A DNA stretch of 6,634 nucleotides from assembly GCA_025980625.1 (NCBI GenBank), contig JAICXG010000158.1, positions 1 to 6,634 on the forward strand, written 5' to 3'. Origin of the DNA: Chthoniobacterales bacterium (lineage in GTDB: Bacteria > Verrucomicrobiota > Verrucomicrobiia > Chthoniobacterales > UBA10450). A program made the translations under genes and the position numbers. The notes under the pieces are model-generated. The model saw only the letters and a list, made by a program, of their open reading frames with translations, was not told the DNA's origin and made no database searches. Positions 5,592-6,634 of this stretch are shown here, piece after piece; positions within the stretch are counted from its first letter, which is position 1, and each line of letters begins with the position of its first letter.

Positions 5592-6634
5592 CAATAGAAA
5601 ATCGTGAAGTAAACCAGCGCGATGATGCCGAGGCCGAAGAGAAATCCGTAAGCTTGCAGATTGCCCACTTGGAGCAGACGAAGGAGAAATCCCGTTCCCC
5701 AGGTCCCGCCGCTCACCCCGCGCACGATTGCACCGTCGAGAATCCAACGATCGACAAAAGCGGAGAGCGAAGCGAGCAGTCCCTGCGTCCAGCGAATGAG
5801 CCCGCGATAAAATTCATCGAAATAAAACCGTTCGCGAAAGAGCGCGATATTGAGCGGTTCCTCGGCGCGGTTCCAGTAAAGGACAGATGCACCAAGCACG
5901 CCGAGCACAAGAGCACCGAGTGCGACGATCGGCACAATGCCGAATCCCTGTTTCTCGTTAGGCAAAATCAGGAAGCGCGCCGCGAAAAAGCTGAAACCGC
6001 CGAGCGCCGCCGGGATCGCAAGAATGACCAGCGGGAGTGTCATGATCGCGGGCGACTCTGCGCCCCGGGCCGCGGCCTCGCTCCGTGGCCGGCCGAAAAA
6101 GGTCACGATCACGAGCCGCGTCATGTAAAAGGCGGTCAGCAACGCCGTAAACAACCCGAGGGCAAAAACCGGCAGGTTGCGTTGATAGGCGAGGCCGAGG
6201 ATCGCATCCTTGCTGAAGAAGCCGCTGAAGCCGGGAAAGCCGATGAGCGCGAGCGTGCCGACGAGAAAAGTGAGGAACGTGATCGGCAGGCGCTTCGCCA
6301 GGCCACCCATCCGCCAGATATCTTGCTCATGGTGGAGCATGTAAATGATCGAGCCGGCGCCGAGAAAAAGGAGGGCCTTGAAAGCGGCGTGGGTGAAGAG
6401 GTGAAACATCGCCGCCGCGTCCGAAGCGAGCCCGACCGCCATCACCATGTAGCCGAGCTGCGAGAGCGTGGAATAAGCCAGAATGCGCTTGATGTCGTTC
6501 TGCTGCGTCGCGATGAACGCGGCGAGCACGGCCGTGATCGTGCCGATCCAGACGATGACCTCGAGCGCGCCTAACGACGCGCTAATCAGGAAGCCGACCC
6601 GCACCAGCATGTAGACTCCCGCCGCCACCATCGT
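5591..6634 (-). CDS. nuoL: NADH-quinone oxidoreductase (complex I) subunit L, C-terminal part
   Basis: The last 347 codons of NuoL are present; the N-terminal part (about 250-270 residues by comparison with E. coli) lies beyond the right edge. The fragment starts with TMVAAGVYMLVR, matching the TM8 region of E. coli NuoL (ATMVTAGVYLIAR), so the Met at 6631 is internal and not a start. Counting from that Met: QQNDIKRILAYSTLSQLGYM (43-62), FHLFTHAAFKALLFLGAGS (76-94) with His77, His81 and Lys85, HHEQDIWRMGGL (100-111), and FFSKDAIL with Lys141, the TM12 channel lysine. Residues about 264-325 give the long amphipathic HL helix (RFYFDEFYRG, FVDRWILDG) that lies along the membrane arm beside NuoM and NuoN, and 326-345 its anchoring last helix. 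The C-terminus is of normal length. It is the most upstream of the three nuo genes visible, and its TGA overlaps the nuoM ATG by one base. Confidence 0.97.
   Translation of the reverse strand, partial: TMVAAGVYMLVRVGFLISASLGALEVIVWIGTITAVLAAFIATQQNDIKRILAYSTLSQLGYMVMAVGLASDAAAMFHLFTHAAFKALLFLGAGSIIYMLHHEQDIWRMGGLAKRLPITFLTFLVGTLALIGFPGFSGFFSKDAILGLAYQRNLPVFALGLFTALLTAFYMTRLVIVTFFGRPRSEAAARGAESPAIMTLPLVILAIPAALGGFSFFAARFLILPNEKQGFGIVPIVALGALVLGVLGASVLYWNRAEEPLNIALFRERFYFDEFYRGLIRWTQGLLASLSAFVDRWILDGAIVRGVSGGTWGTGFLLRLLQVGNLQAYGFLFGLGIIALVYFTIFY

Noticed and set aside
5592..5747. N-terminal extension of NuoM from a TTG at 5747
   Set aside because: The extra 52 residues are polar, Arg-rich and low in hydrophobic helices, and they lie entirely in another frame of nuoL. 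The ATG at 5591 begins directly at TM1 and gives the normal family length.
5654..6574. 306-codon open frame on the plus strand, antisense to nuoL
   Set aside because: Its product is extremely rich in Arg, Glu, Asp and Lys, the typical mirror of a GC-rich membrane-protein gene, and matches no family I recognise.

Overview
The window is GC-rich bacterial chromosome, densely packed with genes, and no phage, plasmid, insertion sequence, CRISPR or RNA gene is visible. The most likely source is a soil or freshwater member of the Verrucomicrobiota (or a neighbour such as Acidobacteriota or Planctomycetota). This rests on remembered similarity: the McrA-like HNH protein with its VLVLN...NVCSARRAF start, the bacterial tricorn protease homolog and the unusual NuoM are all types I associate with those phyla. 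It is an inference, not a database result.

Layout: (1) 1-1053, minus: the N-terminal third of a secreted tricorn protease homolog (signal peptide plus beta-propeller), cut by the left edge. (2) 1054-1231: the divergent control region, with a good sigma-70-like promoter facing right and a small inverted repeat near the tricorn start. (3) about 1232/1259-1849, plus: an HNH endonuclease family protein. (4) 1822-2634, minus: an Stf0-type sulfotransferase whose 3' end overlaps the HNH gene by 28 bp. (5) 2647-6634, minus: the distal end of a respiratory complex I operon in the order nuoL (5' end missing), nuoM, nuoN. The genes are coupled by 1-bp (TGATG) and 4-bp (ATGA) overlaps. The sulfotransferase starts 12 bp after nuoN and is probably the last gene of that transcript.

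NuoL, NuoM and NuoN are the three antiporter-like membrane subunits of NADH:quinone oxidoreductase, each carrying a proton channel. NuoL and NuoN keep nearly all visible key charged residues. NuoM keeps the TM5 Glu, the TM8 Lys and the TM12 Glu, but has Leu where the central TM7 Lys normally stands, plus an additional His and Lys in TM8. The sulfotransferase keeps the Stf0 fold motifs but has Gln where the mycobacterial enzyme has its proposed catalytic Glu. The tricorn and HNH genes look unrelated to respiration.

I found no complete new system. The points most worth checking are the NuoM channel, the sulfotransferase attached to the nuo operon, and an 8-base word (CGTTAGGC) that occurs five times exactly, in coding and non-coding DNA, often using rare TTA or CTA codons.
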